Source of the DNA: Streptomyces bacillaris
GTDB taxonomy: Bacteria > Actinomycetota > Actinomycetes > Streptomycetales > Streptomycetaceae
DNA: 64,000 bases
Assembly: GCF_003268675.1 (NCBI RefSeq)
Contig: NZ_CP029378.1
Coordinates: forward strand, 4,712,001-4,776,000
Direction: 5' to 3'
Every line of letters begins with the position of its first letter. The stretch's first letter is position 1. The notes under the pieces were generated by a model that worked only from the letters and a program-made list of their open reading frames with translations, made no database searches and was not told the DNA's origin. The position numbers were made by a program, and so were the translations under genes. Shown in pieces: positions 31,929-39,865 of this stretch.

Positions 31929-33410
31929 GTGGTGAACAGCGTGAACGGCGTGGACGTCACCGCTCTGGTCGTCGCGGCCAGGGACGGGGACCAGGCAGCG
32001 GGGGAGCGGCTCGCCGCCCTCTATCTGCCGCTGGTCTACAACGTCGTGGGCCGTGCCCTCAACGGCCACCCGGACGTGGACGACGTGGTGCAGGAGACCA
32101 TGCTCCGGGCGCTCTCCGGGCTCTCCTCGCTGCGTGATCCCACCCGGTTCCGGTCCTGGCTGGTGGCCATCGCCATGAACCAGGTCCGCACCCGCTGGGC
32201 CGTCCTCGGCCACCGGCCCGCCGCCCTGGAGGAGACCGACGAGCCCGCCGACCCGGCCGCCGACTTCGTCGATCTGACCATCCTGCGGCTGGAGCTCTCC
32301 GGGCAGCGGCGCGAGACCGCTGAGGCCACCCGCTGGCTGGACGAGGCGGAGCGCGATGTGCTCTCGCTCTGGTGGCTGGAAACCACCGGTGAGCTGACCC
32401 GGGCCGAGCTGGCGGACGCCCTCGGGCTCCCGCCCCAGCACGCCGCCGTCCGCGTCCAGCGGGTGAAGAACCAGCTCGACGTCGGGCGCGCGGTCGTCCG
32501 GGCGCTGGCCGCCGAGCCCCGCTGCCCCTTCCTGGCCGACCTGGTGGCCGACTGGGACGGGGTGCCCACGCCGCTGTGGCGCAAGCGCATAGCCCGGCAC
32601 ATACGCGGCTGCGCCTCCTGCTCGGCCGGCAGCTCGGGGCTCGTACCGCCGGAGGGGCTGCTCTCCGGGCTGGCTCTGGTGGTGCCGTTGTACGAGGGGG
32701 GCCAGCACGCAGCCGCTGCTGTCGCCCCGGCCGTGGCCCCGGCCGCGTTCTCGGCGGGCAAGGCGGCGGGGCTCGTCGCCGCCGGGGCCGCCGTCGTCTC
32801 CATCGCCGTACTCCTGTGGCCCTCCGCGCCCGCCCCGCCCGCGCCCCGCGCCGAAGGCGGTACGACCCAGCTCCCCGCGCCCGGGCCGGTCACCACGGCG
32901 GCCACCCCGCCCACCTCGCCGACGCCCACCCCCACGCCGTCGCCCACGCCGAGCACCGCCGCCCCGAGCGCCTCGCCCTCCACCACGGCCCTGGCGGCCT
33001 CCCCGAGCCCGGCACCGCGGGCGCAGCCCCGTCCGCAGACGCGCCTGGTGGCGGAGGTCAACACCCTGCGCGCCCGCAACCACTGCCCGCAGCTGACCAC
33101 CGACCCCCGGCTCACCGAGGTCGCCCAGCACCACTCCGAGGACATGGCGGAACAGGCCTATTTCGGCCACACCGACTCCACGGGCCGGGCCACGGGCGAC
33201 CGGGTGACCGGCTCCGGCTACCTCTGGTCCGCCGTGGGCGAGACCATCGCCACCGGGAACACCGACCCGGCCGCCGTCGTCGAGGAGTGGCGCCGCAGCT
33301 CCGGGCAGGGCAACGACATCCTCAACTGCGACTTCACCCACGTGGGCGTGGGGATCGCGGACTCGCCGCGCGGGCCCTACTGGACCCAGGTGCTGGCCAC
33401 GCCGCGCTAG
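31929..33410 (+). CDS. ECF sigma factor fused to a membrane helix and CAP domain
   Basis: Protein of 493 residues combining modules usually separate. Sigma region 2 spans about 15-85 (LYLPLVYNVVGRALNGHPDV, DDVVQETMLRALSGL, FRSWLVAIAMNQVR); sigma region 4 about 135-185 (DEAERDVLSLWWLE, ELADALGLPPQHAAVRVQR). Then HIRGCASC, an Hx3Cx2C motif as in zinc-binding anti-sigma domains, and one helix near 275-298 (AAGLVAAGAAVVSIAVLLW). A Pro/Thr/Ser linker of about 70 residues leads to a C-terminal CAP/SCP domain (RLVAEVNTLRARNHCP, EVAQHHSEDMAEQAYFGHT, YWTQVLATP). The topology is sigma inside, CAP outside: a tethered sensor-regulator. GTG start with GAGGAAGTG upstream. Confidence 0.88.
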   Translation: MVNSVNGVDVTALVVAARDGDQAAGERLAALYLPLVYNVVGRALNGHPDVDDVVQETMLRALSGLSSLRDPTRFRSWLVAIAMNQVRTRWAVLGHRPAALEETDEPADPAADFVDLTILRLELSGQRRETAEATRWLDEAERDVLSLWWLETTGELTRAELADALGLPPQHAAVRVQRVKNQLDVGRAVVRALAAEPRCPFLADLVADWDGVPTPLWRKRIARHIRGCASCSAGSSGLVPPEGLLSGLALVVPLYEGGQHAAAAVAPAVAPAAFSAGKAAGLVAAGAAVVSIAVLLWPSAPAPPAPRAEGGTTQLPAPGPVTTAATPPTSPTPTPTPSPTPSTAAPSASPSTTALAASPSPAPRAQPRPQTRLVAEVNTLRARNHCPQLTTDPRLTEVAQHHSEDMAEQAYFGHTDSTGRATGDRVTGSGYLWSAVGETIATGNTDPAAVVEEWRRSSGQGNDILNCDFTHVGVGIADSPRGPYWTQVLATPR

Positions 33411-33436
33411 TGCCCGTCGCCGAAGCGCCCCGGGAG

Positions 33437-33925
33437 CTACGGCTGCCGGAGCGGCTTCGTCATGCAGATGCTGCTGTCGTACGTCCGGTAGTGGCCGAAC
33501 TTGACCTCGCAGACCGTGTAGCCGCACGAGGTGTACAGCGCGACCGCCTCGGGCTGCTGGTCACCCGTCTCCAGCACCATCCGGGTGCGGCCCGCCGCGC
33601 GGGCGTCCTCCTCCAGGGCGGCGAGCATCCGGCGCGCCAGGCCCCGGCCACGGCCCTCGGGGATCACGAACATCCGCTTGATCTCGGCGTCGCCGTCCTC
33701 GTACCCCTCCGGGTTACGGTCCTGCGTCCGCCAGCCGCCGGTCGCCACCGGGCGCTCCTGCTCGTCGTAGGCGAGCAGATACAGACCGTGCGGCGGGTCG
33801 AACATGGCCGGGTCGAGCGGTGTGACGTCCCCCTCGTCGCCGTAGCGCTCGGCATATTCGAGCTGGACCTGGTCGTTGAGCTTGACGGCGTCGGGGTGGT
33901 CGAAGCGGCACGGGCGGATGTTCAT
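33437..33925 (-). CDS. GNAT family N-acetyltransferase
   Basis: Protein of 162 residues with the GNAT core: EIKRMFVIPEGRGRGLARRM contains the R/QxxGxG/A acetyl-CoA loop, followed by MVLETGDQQPEAVALYTSCG. Substrate unknown. TACGAT lies 7 nt before the ATG on the minus strand and no ribosome site is seen. Divergent from exonuclease III across only 50 bp, so their promoters face back to back. Confidence 0.88.
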   Translation of the reverse strand: MNIRPCRFDHPDAVKLNDQVQLEYAERYGDEGDVTPLDPAMFDPPHGLYLLAYDEQERPVATGGWRTQDRNPEGYEDGDAEIKRMFVIPEGRGRGLARRMLAALEEDARAAGRTRMVLETGDQQPEAVALYTSCGYTVCEVKFGHYRTYDSSICMTKPLRQP

Positions 33926-33975
33926 GCTGAGTATCGTATATCTATGAGTTCGGGTGAGGTAGGTACTGTTTTCCG

Positions 33976-34791
33976 ATGCTGACTGTTACATCTGTGAATG
34001 TTAATGGCCTCCGCGCCGCCGCGAAGAAGGGCTTCGTGGAATGGCTGGCGGGCACCGACGCCGATGTGGTCTGCCTCCAGGAGGTCCGCGCCGAGCCCGG
34101 CCAGCTGGCCGCCGAGGTCCGTGACCCCGAGGGCTGGCACACCGTCCACGCCCCCGCCGCCGCCAAGGGGCGCGCCGGGGTCTCCCTCTACTCCCGCCAG
34201 GCGCCGGAGCGGACCCAGATCGGCTTCGGCGGGTTCGGTGTGCCCGGGGCCGAGGAGTTCGACGCGAGCGGCCGGTACGCCGAGATCGACCTCCCCGGCG
34301 TGACCGTGGCCAGCCTGTATCTGCCCTCCGGCGAGGTCGGCACCGAGCGGCAGGAGGAGAAGGAGCGCTTCATGGCGGCCTTCCTGCCCTACCTCCAGGG
34401 GCTGAAGGAGCGGGCGGCGGCCGACGGGCGCGAGGTCGTGGTCTGCGGCGACTGGAACATCGCCCACCAGGAGGCCGACCTGAAGAACTGGAAGGCCAAC
34501 CAGAAGAGTTCGGGCTTCCTGCCCGAGGAGCGGGCCTGGCTGACCCGGGTCTTCGAGGAGGCCGCGTACGTCGACGTCGTACGGCGGCTGCACCCGGATG
34601 TGGCGGGGCCGTACAGCTGGTGGTCCTACCGGGGGCGCGCCTTCGACAACGACGCCGGCTGGCGCATCGACTACCAGGTCGCGACGCCGGGGCTGGCCGG
34701 GCGCGCGGTCAAGGCGTGGGTCGAGCGGGCCGCCACGCACGGCGAGCGGTGGAGCGACCACGCGCCGGTGACGGTGGTCTACGAGCGGTAG
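33976..34791 (+). CDS. xth: Exodeoxyribonuclease III
   Basis: AP endonuclease and 3-to-5 exonuclease of base-excision repair, 271 residues. EEP fold with TVTSVNVNGLRAAAKKGFVE, VVCLQEVRAEPGQL (metal Glu), VVVCGDWNIAHQEADLKNWK, PYSWWSYRGRAFDNDAGWRI and the C-terminal SDHAPVTV catalytic Asp-His. TACTGT (33964-33969) is exactly 6 nt before the ATG, so the mRNA is probably leaderless. Confidence 0.95.
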   Translation: MLTVTSVNVNGLRAAAKKGFVEWLAGTDADVVCLQEVRAEPGQLAAEVRDPEGWHTVHAPAAAKGRAGVSLYSRQAPERTQIGFGGFGVPGAEEFDASGRYAEIDLPGVTVASLYLPSGEVGTERQEEKERFMAAFLPYLQGLKERAAADGREVVVCGDWNIAHQEADLKNWKANQKSSGFLPEERAWLTRVFEEAAYVDVVRRLHPDVAGPYSWWSYRGRAFDNDAGWRIDYQVATPGLAGRAVKAWVERAATHGERWSDHAPVTVVYER

Positions 34792-34827
34792 GCCGGGCCG
34801 TCGCCCACGGGTGGTGGTCCCGCGCGC

Positions 34828-35505
34828 TCAGCCGGCCTTCGGGGGCTGCGTGCCGTCCTCGCGGCGCAGCCTCCGGTCCAGCGCCATCGACAGCTCCGCG
34901 TCCACCACCGCGCGGGCCAGTGGCCGCAGTTGGGCCGGTTCGGTCTCCTGGGCGTGGGCATGCAGTACGCGTACGAAGATTTCGGCGAGGGCGTCCGCGT
35001 GCTCGCGGACGCGTCGGCCCGAGGAGAGCACCGTGGCGAGCGGCACCCCTTCCCGTACGAGCTGCGCCGACACCTCCAGGAGGCGGCGGCTGATGTGGAC
35101 GATCTCGTCGCCGTCGGTGGCCAGATAGCCCAGGTCCAGCGCGGTGGCCAGGTTCTCCGGGGTGACCTCGCCCTCGAAGTAGTCCGCGAGCTGCTCCGGG
35201 GTGAGCCGGACCGGGGTCTCCTCGGTCGGCTCGCCGAGCCCCAGCACCTCGGCCACATCGCGCCCGCTCTCGAAGGTGGCGGCCAGGTCCGCGATGCCGT
35301 TGAGGGTGTGACCGCGCTCCAGCAGGGCCGCGATCGTCCGTAGTCGGGCCAGGTGGTGGTCGTCGTACCAGGCGATCCGGCCCTCGCGGCGGGGCGGCGG
35401 GATCAGGCCGCGCTCCCGGTAGAAGCGCAGGGTCCGCACGGTGATCCCGGCCTCCTTGGCCAGCTCCTCCATGCGGTATTCGCGGTGCTCGCGTCCGTCA
35501 GCCAC
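34828..35505 (-). CDS. MerR family transcriptional regulator
   Basis: Protein of 225 residues. The MerR winged helix is EYRMEELAKEAGITVRTLRF then YRERGLIPPPRREGRIAWYD, DHHLARLRTIAALLERGHTL; a helical effector domain follows. GTG at 35505 with TAGGGT exactly 6 nt upstream on the minus strand and no ribosome site, so probably leaderless. Divergent from the monooxygenase-hydrolase-SDR operon 135 bp away and likely its regulator; inducer unknown. Confidence 0.9.
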   Translation of the reverse strand: MADGREHREYRMEELAKEAGITVRTLRFYRERGLIPPPRREGRIAWYDDHHLARLRTIAALLERGHTLNGIADLAATFESGRDVAEVLGLGEPTEETPVRLTPEQLADYFEGEVTPENLATALDLGYLATDGDEIVHISRRLLEVSAQLVREGVPLATVLSSGRRVREHADALAEIFVRVLHAHAQETEPAQLRPLARAVVDAELSMALDRRLRREDGTQPPKAG

Positions 35506-35640
35506 AGGGGCACCCTATGTTGTACCGCCAGTAACTTTCCTCGGTCGGACCCCTACCCATCAGTACGGCCCTGCTCTACTCTCCGAACCATGCCAGTGAT
35601 TGCTGGCGGAGTCGCGTGACGTACCGCGGGAGGCGGCAGC

Positions 35641-37257
35641 ATGGCCCAGCAGGAGCACGTACGTGTGGCGGTGATCGGTACCGGATTCGGGGGCCTGGGG
35701 GCCGCCGTCCGGCTGCGCCGCGAAGGCATCACCGATTTCGTCGTCCTGGAGCGGGCCGACTCCGTGGGCGGCACCTGGCGCGACAACAGCTACCCCGGCT
35801 GCGCCTGCGACGTGCCGTCCCACCTCTACTCCTTCTCCTTCGCGCCCAACCCCGACTGGCCGCGCACCTTCTCCGGCCAGGAGCACATCCGGGCCTATCT
35901 GGAGCGGGTCGCGGACACCTTCGGGCTCCGCCCGCACATCCGGCTGAACCACGAGGTGAAGCTGATGAGCTGGGACAGGGAGAACCTGTACTGGGTGATC
36001 GAGTCCGCGGGCGGCACCACCCTGCGCGCGGACGTCGTCATCTCCGCCACCGGGCCGCTCTCCGACCCCAAGATGCCCGACATCCCCGGACTCGACTCCT
36101 TCCCCGGCAAGGTCTTCCACTCCGCCCGCTGGGACCACGACTACGACCTGACCGGCAAGCGGGTCGCCATGGTCGGAACGGGCGCCTCCGCCATCCAGAT
36201 CGTCCCGGCCATCCAGCCGAGGACGGCGAAGCTCACGCTCTTCCAGCGCACGCCCCCGTGGGTCATGCCGCGCATGGACCGCACCATCAGCAAGGCCGAG
36301 CGCGCGCTCCACCGGGCGATACCCGCGACCGGCACCGCCCGCCGCGGACTGCTCTGGGGCATACGGGAGTTGCAGGTGAGCGCCTTCACCAAGCACCCCG
36401 ACCAACTGGGCCTGGTGGAGAAGCTGGCCAAGGCCAACATGGCACGGGCCATCAAGGACCCGGCGCTGCGGGCCAAGCTGACTCCGGACTACCGCATCGG
36501 CTGCAAGCGCATCCTGCTCTCCAGCACCTACTACCCGGCCCTCGCCCAGCCCAATGTGGACGTGGTCGCCTCCGGGCTCAGCGAGATACGCGGCTCTACC
36601 GTCGTCGCCGCCGACGGCAGCGAGGCGGAGGTCGACGCGATCATCTTCGGCACCGGCTTCCATGTGACGGACATGCCGATCGCGGAACGGGTCGTCGGCG
36701 AGGAGGGCATCACCCTCGCGGAGACCTGGAAGGACGGGATGAACTCGCTGCGCGGCGCGACCGCCGCCGGGTTCCCCAACTGGATGACGATCATCGGCCC
36801 CAACACGGGCCTCGGGAACTCCTCGATGATCCTGATGATCGAGTCCCAGCTGAACTACATGGCCGACTATCTGCGCCAGTTGAACGTGCTGGGCGGCCGG
36901 GCCGCGCTCGGCGCCCGCTCCGCCGCCGTCACCGCGTGGAACGACAAGGTCCAGGAGCGGATGAAGCGCACGGTGTGGAACACCGGCGGCTGCACCAGCT
37001 GGTACCTGGACGCCGAGGGCCGCAACACCACGGTCTGGCCGGGCACGACGGGCGAGTTCCGGCGCCAGACGCGGACGGTGGACCTCGCGGAGTACGACGT
37101 CATCCGGGCGACCGGGACGCCGGGCGCGGCCGGGGGCGTGCGAGCCGGTGAGGCGGGGCGGCTCACCGGGAGCGGGCTCGTACCGGAGCAGCCGGGGCGC
37201 GGGGAGCGCGAGACGGTCGCCGCGGGGGACGCGGTGGCGGAGGAGGCTGCGCGATGA
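35641..37257 (+). CDS. Flavin-containing monooxygenase, Baeyer-Villiger type
   Basis: Class B flavoprotein of 538 residues using FAD and NADPH. FAD site VAVIGTGFGGLGAAVRL near residue 9; NADPH site VAMVGTGASAIQIVPAI near 178. Between them FPGKVFHSARWDHD fits the BVMO fingerprint FxGxxxHxxxW(P/D), and GGTWRDNSYPGCACDVPSHL is typical of cyclohexanone- and steroid-type BVMOs. It should insert oxygen next to a ketone; with the hydrolase and SDR downstream this suggests an alcohol-ketone-ester degradation module. The C-terminal 45 residues (after ATGTPG) are a low-complexity extension. The ATG follows GGGAGGCGG. Confidence 0.92.
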   Translation: MAQQEHVRVAVIGTGFGGLGAAVRLRREGITDFVVLERADSVGGTWRDNSYPGCACDVPSHLYSFSFAPNPDWPRTFSGQEHIRAYLERVADTFGLRPHIRLNHEVKLMSWDRENLYWVIESAGGTTLRADVVISATGPLSDPKMPDIPGLDSFPGKVFHSARWDHDYDLTGKRVAMVGTGASAIQIVPAIQPRTAKLTLFQRTPPWVMPRMDRTISKAERALHRAIPATGTARRGLLWGIRELQVSAFTKHPDQLGLVEKLAKANMARAIKDPALRAKLTPDYRIGCKRILLSSTYYPALAQPNVDVVASGLSEIRGSTVVAADGSEAEVDAIIFGTGFHVTDMPIAERVVGEEGITLAETWKDGMNSLRGATAAGFPNWMTIIGPNTGLGNSSMILMIESQLNYMADYLRQLNVLGGRAALGARSAAVTAWNDKVQERMKRTVWNTGGCTSWYLDAEGRNTTVWPGTTGEFRRQTRTVDLAEYDVIRATGTPGAAGGVRAGEAGRLTGSGLVPEQPGRGERETVAAGDAVAEEAAR

Positions 37258-37385
37258 GCCGACTTTCGCAGCGCGATACGGGTACGGAGGCGGCCGCGCG
37301 TTGCCTTCCGTGCCGCGTTACAGCCGGGGAGGCCGCCGTGTGTCCCCTCCCGTACCGCGTCACGGCCGAGGAGGCCGTCCGATGA
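37254..37385 (+). CDS. Possible 43-aa bridging frame between monooxygenase and hydrolase
   Basis: ATG at 37254 overlaps the monooxygenase stop (ATGA) and its own TGA (37383-37385) overlaps the hydrolase ATG (ATGA). The peptide starts MSRLSQRDTG and has three Cys. Its first codons resemble the hydrolase N terminus MSRLLHRDGA, and GCCGGGGAGGCCG / GCCGAGGAGGCCG repeat around both starts. It looks like a duplicated start region that keeps ribosomes coupled rather than a functional protein; it may not matter at all. Confidence 0.3.
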   Translation: MSRLSQRDTGTEAAARCLPCRVTAGEAAVCPLPYRVTAEEAVR

Positions 37386-38338
37386 GCCGGCTCCTCCACC
37401 GCGACGGTGCTCCGCCCGTCCCCGCGAGTGAACTCTTCGTCACGTCGGCCGACGGCTCCCGCATCCACGTCGAGCTGTACGGCCCCGAGGACGCCCCCGC
37501 GGTGGTCCTCGCCCACGGCTGGACCTGCAACACCCACTTCTGGGCCGCGCAGATCCGGGACCTCGCCGCCGACCACCGCGTCATCGCCTACGACCAGCGC
37601 GGCCACGGCCTCACCCCCGAACCCGGCCCCGGCGGCTACAGCGTCGACGCCCTCGCCGACGACCTGGAAGCCGTGCTCGCCGCCACCCTCGCCCCCGGGC
37701 GGAAGGCGGTGCTGGCCGGGCACTCCATGGGCGGGATGACGCTGATGGCCGCCGCCCGCCGCCCGGGCCTGCGCGAGCACGCCGCCGCCGTCCTGCTCTG
37801 CTCCACCGGCAGCGGCCGGCTCACCGCCGAGGCCACCGTCGTACCGCTGCGGCCGAGCGGGTTCCGGACCCGGCTGACGACCGCGATCCTGGGGGCGAAG
37901 GCGCCGCTGGGGCCGGTCAATCCGGTGTCGAAACGTATCCTCAAGTACGCGACCATGGGCGCCGGTTCGGCCCCCGGCCGCGTCGACACCTGCGCCCGTA
38001 TCGTGCACGCCTGCCCGCGCCGGGCGAGGGTGGGATGGGGGCAGGTGCTCGCGGAGCTGGAGGTGACGGCCGAGGTTCGCGAGCTGCGGGTGCCGACGGC
38101 GGTCATCGCCGGTACGGACGACCGGCTCACCCCGCCGGTCCACGCGCGGGCCATCGCGGCTGCGCTCCCGGTCGGCCTCGGGCTCACCGAGCTGGCGGGC
38201 ATGGGGCACATGACGCCGGTGGAGGCCCCGGAGGCGGTCACGGCGAAGCTCAGGGAACTGACCACCCGGTACGTCGCGACCACCGAGGTCACCGAGGCGA
38301 ACACGGCCGCCACGTCCGAGAAGGAGGATGTCGCATGA
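37382..38338 (+). CDS. Alpha/beta hydrolase
   Basis: Protein of 318 residues with the hydrolase fold: VVLAHGWTCNTHFWAAQI (oxyanion region), AYDQRGHGLTPEP, nucleophile elbow AGHSMGGMTLMA (Ser), AVIAGTDDRLTPPVHA (Asp) and GMGHMTPVEAPEAV (His). Candidate esterase/lactonase for the product of the upstream monooxygenase. The ATG at 37382 has GAGGAGG upstream; an earlier frame start is not supported. Overlaps the SDR start (ATGA), AAGGAGG before it. Confidence 0.9.
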   Translation: MSRLLHRDGAPPVPASELFVTSADGSRIHVELYGPEDAPAVVLAHGWTCNTHFWAAQIRDLAADHRVIAYDQRGHGLTPEPGPGGYSVDALADDLEAVLAATLAPGRKAVLAGHSMGGMTLMAAARRPGLREHAAAVLLCSTGSGRLTAEATVVPLRPSGFRTRLTTAILGAKAPLGPVNPVSKRILKYATMGAGSAPGRVDTCARIVHACPRRARVGWGQVLAELEVTAEVRELRVPTAVIAGTDDRLTPPVHARAIAAALPVGLGLTELAGMGHMTPVEAPEAVTAKLRELTTRYVATTEVTEANTAATSEKEDVA

Positions 38339-39219
38339 GCAGCAGGCGGAGTCTGGAGGGCCAGGTCGTCGTCGTGACCGGCGCGGCCCGGGGTGTGGGC
38401 GAGCTGCTGGCCCGCAAGCTGTCGGCGCGTGGTGCGACGCTGGCGCTGGTCGGCCTGGAGCCGGACGAGTTGAAGCAGGTCTCCGACCGGCTGCACGGCG
38501 AGAGCGACCACTGGTTCGCGGACGTCACCGACCACGCGGCGATGGCCCGGGTGGCGCGCGAGGTCAAGGAGCGGTTCGGCAAGGTCGACGTGGTCGTCGC
38601 CAACGCGGGCGTCGCCGCCGGCGGCCCGTTCGTCGACTCCGACCCGGACGCCTGGCGGCGGGTCATCGAGGTCAACCTGATCGGCGGGGCGGTCACCGGG
38701 CGGGCGTTCCTGCCGGTGCTGATGGAGAGCCGCGGCTACTTCCTCCAGATAGCCTCGCTGGCCGCGATCACCCCGGCGCCGATGATGACGGCGTACTGCG
38801 CCTCCAAGTCGGGTGTGGAGGCGTTCGCGCACAGCCTGCGCGCGGAGGTCGGCTACAAGGGCGTGAAGGTGGGCGTCGGATACCTCTCCTGGACCGACAC
38901 GGACATGGTGCGCGGCGCCGATCAGGACGAGGTGATGCGGGAGTTGAGGCAGCGGCTGCCGTGGCCGATGAACCGCACGTACCCGCTCGGCCCGGCCGTC
39001 GACCGGATCGTGGACGGCATCGCCCGGCGCTCCCCGCATGTGTACGCCCAGTGGTGGCTGCGCGGGATGCAGTCGGTCCGGGGCTATCTGCCCTCGGTCA
39101 TCGCGATCGGCGGCCAGCGCGAGATGCGGCGCTTCGAACCGCGCCTGCACACCGTGCCGAAGGGGCTGGTGGGGGCCGGGGGAGCGGCGGACCAGGACGC
39201 GCGGGCGGAGCGTACGTAG
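38335..39219 (+). CDS. Short-chain dehydrogenase/reductase
   Basis: NAD(P)-dependent oxidoreductase of 294 residues. Cofactor loop VVTGAARGVGELLARKL, VVANAGVAAGG (NNAG equivalent), catalytic Ser in QIASLAA and Tyr-Lys in YCASKSGVEAF. Likely oxidises the alcohol that feeds the monooxygenase, the usual division of labour in BVMO clusters. It ends the operon; 12-bp GTCACGGCGGG-type repeats follow at 39242-39275. Confidence 0.92.
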   Translation: MSSRRSLEGQVVVVTGAARGVGELLARKLSARGATLALVGLEPDELKQVSDRLHGESDHWFADVTDHAAMARVAREVKERFGKVDVVVANAGVAAGGPFVDSDPDAWRRVIEVNLIGGAVTGRAFLPVLMESRGYFLQIASLAAITPAPMMTAYCASKSGVEAFAHSLRAEVGYKGVKVGVGYLSWTDTDMVRGADQDEVMRELRQRLPWPMNRTYPLGPAVDRIVDGIARRSPHVYAQWWLRGMQSVRGYLPSVIAIGGQREMRRFEPRLHTVPKGLVGAGGAADQDARAERT

Positions 39220-39381
39220 CGGAGGGGGGCTCGCGGTGAGGCGTCACGGCGGGGCCTCACGGCGGGCGTCACGGTGGGTAGCGGTCCGAAATGCGCGGGA
39301 TGTCGGGGCGTGCAACGCTGGGCACGGCCCCGCTGGGGGCCATCCCACACGTACCCCACGCATCCCACAGGAGTGAACAGC

Positions 39382-39564
39382 ATGGGTATCGCAGACCAGT
39401 TCAAGGACAAGGCGCAGGAGCTCGCGGACCAGGCCAAGCAGAAGGCCGGTCAGGACAAGGACCAGGCCCGGGAGCGCGGCCAGCAGGGTCAGGAGCGCGG
39501 GCGCCAGGCCCAGGAGCAGGCCCGTGACGCGGCCGAGCAGGCGCGGGAGCGCTTTGACCGTTGA
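39382..39564 (+). CDS. Small charged helical protein (MT0933/CsbD-like)
   Basis: Protein of 60 residues, almost entirely Lys/Gln/Glu/Arg/Ala heptad-like helix: MGIADQFKDKAQELADQAKQ, then KDQARERGQQGQERGRQ. It resembles the MT0933 antitoxin-like or CsbD-like stress proteins; no toxin gene is adjacent, so an antitoxin role is doubtful. The ATG has GGAG 9 nt upstream. A strong terminator follows at 39623. Confidence 0.8.
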   Translation: MGIADQFKDKAQELADQAKQKAGQDKDQARERGQQGQERGRQAQEQARDAAEQARERFDR

Positions 39565-39576
39565 CGGTCGCTGAGG

Positions 39577-39622
39577 TGTGACGCGTGCGCGCTGCGCTGT
39601 GCGCGTGCGTGCGCGTCGCGTC
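39577..39622. other. Alternating purine-pyrimidine GC/GT tract
   Basis: A run of GCGTGCGCGC-type alternation over about 45 bp, directly before the 39623 hairpin. Such tracts can adopt Z-DNA under negative supercoiling. No gene. Confidence 0.5.
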
Positions 39623-39656
39623 AGGAGGCGTATCCGGGTGACCGGATGCGCCTCCT
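39623..39656 (+). terminator. Terminator after the small charged protein
   Basis: AGGAGGCGTATCCGG (39623-39637) pairs with CCGGATGCGCCTCCT (39642-39656), 15 bp with one G-U, loop GTGA, followed by TCTTGCTGT. Beyond it, 39657-39865 shows near-repeats of GTACGGAGCTTG/GTACGGACTTG and no gene. Confidence 0.8.
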
Positions 39657-39865
39657 TCTTGCTGTACGGACTTGTTGTACGGAGCTTGCCGCACCGGGAT
39701 CGCCGTACGGGGATTGTCGTAACGGACTTGTGGTACGGAGCCGGGTCCGGGGCACACGTTTGATCGTCAATCGAACAATGGTGCGTACGATGCAGGGTCG
39801 GTGGGGGGCCGCAGGGGTTTCCCGCCCTGCCCTGCACGACAGCCGTCACCCCGGGAAGCTCCTCC

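Noticed and set aside
39382..39564. Toxin-antitoxin pair at the small charged protein
   Set aside because: Only the antitoxin-like helix protein is present; neighbours are an SDR and a terminator, with no toxin candidate.
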